Assembly: GCA_937893155.1 (NCBI GenBank)
Contig: CALBGU010000182.1
Span: forward strand, 1 to 15,657
DNA: 15,657 nucleotides
Direction of reading: 5' to 3'
From: an uncultured Treponema sp.
GTDB lineage: Bacteria > Spirochaetota > Spirochaetia > Treponematales > Treponemataceae
How positions within the stretch are numbered: the stretch's first letter is position 1; each line of letters starts with the position of its first letter. Below, in pieces: positions 14,814-15,657 of this stretch. Below the pieces are notes generated by a model. The model saw nothing but the letters and a program-made list of their open reading frames with translations. It had not been told where the DNA came from and ran no database searches. The position numbers and the translations under genes are program-made.

Positions 14814-14842
14814 TTCTAAAATCAAATGCAGAATGACATAAT
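14814..14842 (+). promoter_or_regulatory. XRE gene promoter, probably leaderless
   Basis: The -10 box CATAAT (14837-14842) is eight bases before the ATG at 14851, with no Shine-Dalgarno. A weak -35 box, TTCTAA (14814-14819), lies 17 bases upstream. The nearest TATTACTT octamer ends ten bases before that -35, a position suited to control. Confidence 0.45.
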
Positions 14843-14850
14843 TCTATTTT

Positions 14851-15204
14851 ATGAGCGACCAAATCGAAGCACAAAGCAACCCTTCTATTCCTGTTTTATT
14901 TGGTAACAATGTGCGAAAATACAGAAAAGAAGCAGGATTGACACAAGAACAGTTATCGCGTCAGCTAGACATATCACAAAAACACCTTTCAATCATCGAA
15001 ACAGGCACGCAATTCGCCTCCGCTCCTCTCATCGAAAAAATTGCAAATGCACTTCACGTCAGCCCAGCCACGCTTTTTGGCGGTGAAAAGCAAGATGTGG
15101 AAGCAACGAAGCTCTTTGGTATGCTCGACAATTTTCTTCGTCCGCGGTTTGCAATGCTCTCTTCGCGCCTAGACAAAATCGAATCTTTGTTGCAAGAAAA
15201 ATAA
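14851..15204 (+). CDS. XRE-family helix-turn-helix regulator
   Basis: 117 residues, a Cro/CI-type DNA-binding protein. The helix-turn-helix domain spans about 17-76: VRKYRKEAGLTQEQLSRQL, then DISQKHLSIIETGTQFASA as the turn and recognition region, then IEKIANALHVSPATLF. The C-terminus (LFGMLDNFLRPRFAMLSSRLDKIESLLQEK) is predicted helical and may be a short dimerising coil; there is no ligand or protease domain. It is transcribed away from the transglutaminase lipoprotein across 163 bases with repeated octamers, so autoregulation and control of the lipoprotein are plausible but unproven. Start chosen at the first ATG, which has no Shine-Dalgarno but has a -10 box eight bases upstream. Confidence 0.85.
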   Translation: MSDQIEAQSNPSIPVLFGNNVRKYRKEAGLTQEQLSRQLDISQKHLSIIETGTQFASAPLIEKIANALHVSPATLFGGEKQDVEATKLFGMLDNFLRPRFAMLSSRLDKIESLLQEK

Positions 15205-15234
15205 AAAAAACAGGAAAACCGATAAAGAAAGAGT

Positions 15235-15657
15235 ATGGAAAACGAGGATATTGAAAAGGCTAAGCGACATAAAAAGCAAGAGGTGGAAAAGGCGGCGGCA
15301 AGTGCTGTTTTTGATAATCTTTTTGCAGATGTCGAGAAAGACGCGTTTTATTGCTACAGGCGCAGCGGCAAAATACGGCTCGGCTTTGACCGCGACGACG
15401 GAACGGTGATTGAAATCGCTCTTTCGACGGCGTGGACGAACATTAGGAAGAAGTGGAAGATTGAATTTTTGAGCGATAAAAAAGACCTGCCCGAAAAAAC
15501 GGACAGGTCTGCGGTCAGATTTCCGACCGTGGGGAGCAGAAGAATTTTTGAGGAAAAGCGAGGTCTGCCGAATTATTTTGATTTATCGCCGCCTGCGCCC
15601 GCTCAAATTCCGTCTGCCGCCCCGATTCTATTTTTGCGCCGCCGCATTTGCGCGCGT
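15235..15657 (+). CDS. Unrecognised protein, 3' end outside the window
   Basis: An open frame from ATG 15235 through the window end, 141 codons with no stop. It starts MENEDIEKAKRHKKQEVEKA (charged helix), then has a mixed region (FYCYRRSGKIRLGFDRDDGT, STAWTNIRKKWKIEFLSDKK), then a Pro/Ala-rich part (LSPPAPAQIPSAAP). It begins 30 bases after the XRE stop, with only a weak purine-rich GAAAGAG upstream, so it may be co-transcribed with XRE. I recognise no family. The final 15 codons become Arg-rich (LRRRICAR), and a one-base error near the end cannot be excluded. An inverted repeat lies inside it at 15484-15509. Confidence 0.55.
   Translation, partial: MENEDIEKAKRHKKQEVEKAAASAVFDNLFADVEKDAFYCYRRSGKIRLGFDRDDGTVIEIALSTAWTNIRKKWKIEFLSDKKDLPEKTDRSAVRFPTVGSRRIFEEKRGLPNYFDLSPPAPAQIPSAAPILFLRRRICAR
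15484..15509. repeat. Inverted repeat resembling the MITE ends
   Basis: GACCTGCCCG (15484-15493), six A, CGGACAGGTC (15500-15509): ten-base arms with one mismatch. The arms differ by one or two bases from the terminal GACCTGTTCG of the element at 4292-4373. It is inside a reading frame (DLPEKTDR). It may be a coincidence, a hairpin, or a short relative of that element. Confidence 0.45.

Overview
The window looks like a chromosomal segment of a host- or gut-associated spirochaete, most likely Treponema-like. This is a judgement from gene content: a fused AroD-AroE enzyme, a def-fmt-PASTA-aroDE-rpiA run, a large Cache-type chemoreceptor and a spirochaete-style lipoprotein signal (LFFSC). I have no marker gene or database match to prove it.

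Layout. (1) 1-4197, minus strand: a compact housekeeping operon read def, fmt, a kinase-less PASTA membrane protein, aroDE, and the start of rpiA, with stop/start overlaps at def/fmt and aroDE/rpiA. (2) 4198-4685: a 488-base divergent spacer with an 82-base MITE-like element bounded by TA and at least five units of a 41-base tandem repeat. (3) 4686-5960, plus strand: an O-acetylhomoserine sulfhydrylase-type PLP enzyme (metY), ending in a terminator. (4) 6021-8910, minus strand: a PhnP-like metallo-beta-lactamase hydrolase and aspS, each with its own promoter and separated by a terminator. (5) 8984-11098, minus strand: a methyl-accepting chemotaxis protein, preceded by a leader with a four-codon mini-ORF and two palindromes of identical architecture. 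(6) 11357-11656: about 300 bases in which I see no gene. (7) 11657-14687, minus strand: a transglutaminase-like lipoprotein, a broken tandem paralogue that has lost the catalytic Asp region, and two small membrane ORFs that are probably one gene split by a one-base loss in an A run. (8) 14851-15657, plus strand: an XRE-type regulator divergent from the lipoprotein, then an unrecognised ORF running off the window.

How the genes fit together. The first operon combines translation initiation and N-terminal processing (Fmt formylates the initiator tRNA, Def removes the formyl group) with shikimate synthesis and pentose phosphate interconversion. metY and aspS are separate metabolic and translation units. 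The transglutaminase cluster with its divergent XRE regulator is the least ordinary part. It shares an unusual repeated octamer in the divergent promoter region and contains two disrupted genes, so it looks like an accessory surface-protein locus undergoing duplication and decay.

A second cross-window pattern is promoter architecture. Four of the seven transcription-unit heads (metY, the MBL hydrolase, aspS, XRE) have a -10 hexamer only 6-9 bases before the ATG and no Shine-Dalgarno, so their mRNAs are probably leaderless. Operon-internal genes mostly carry normal Shine-Dalgarno sites.
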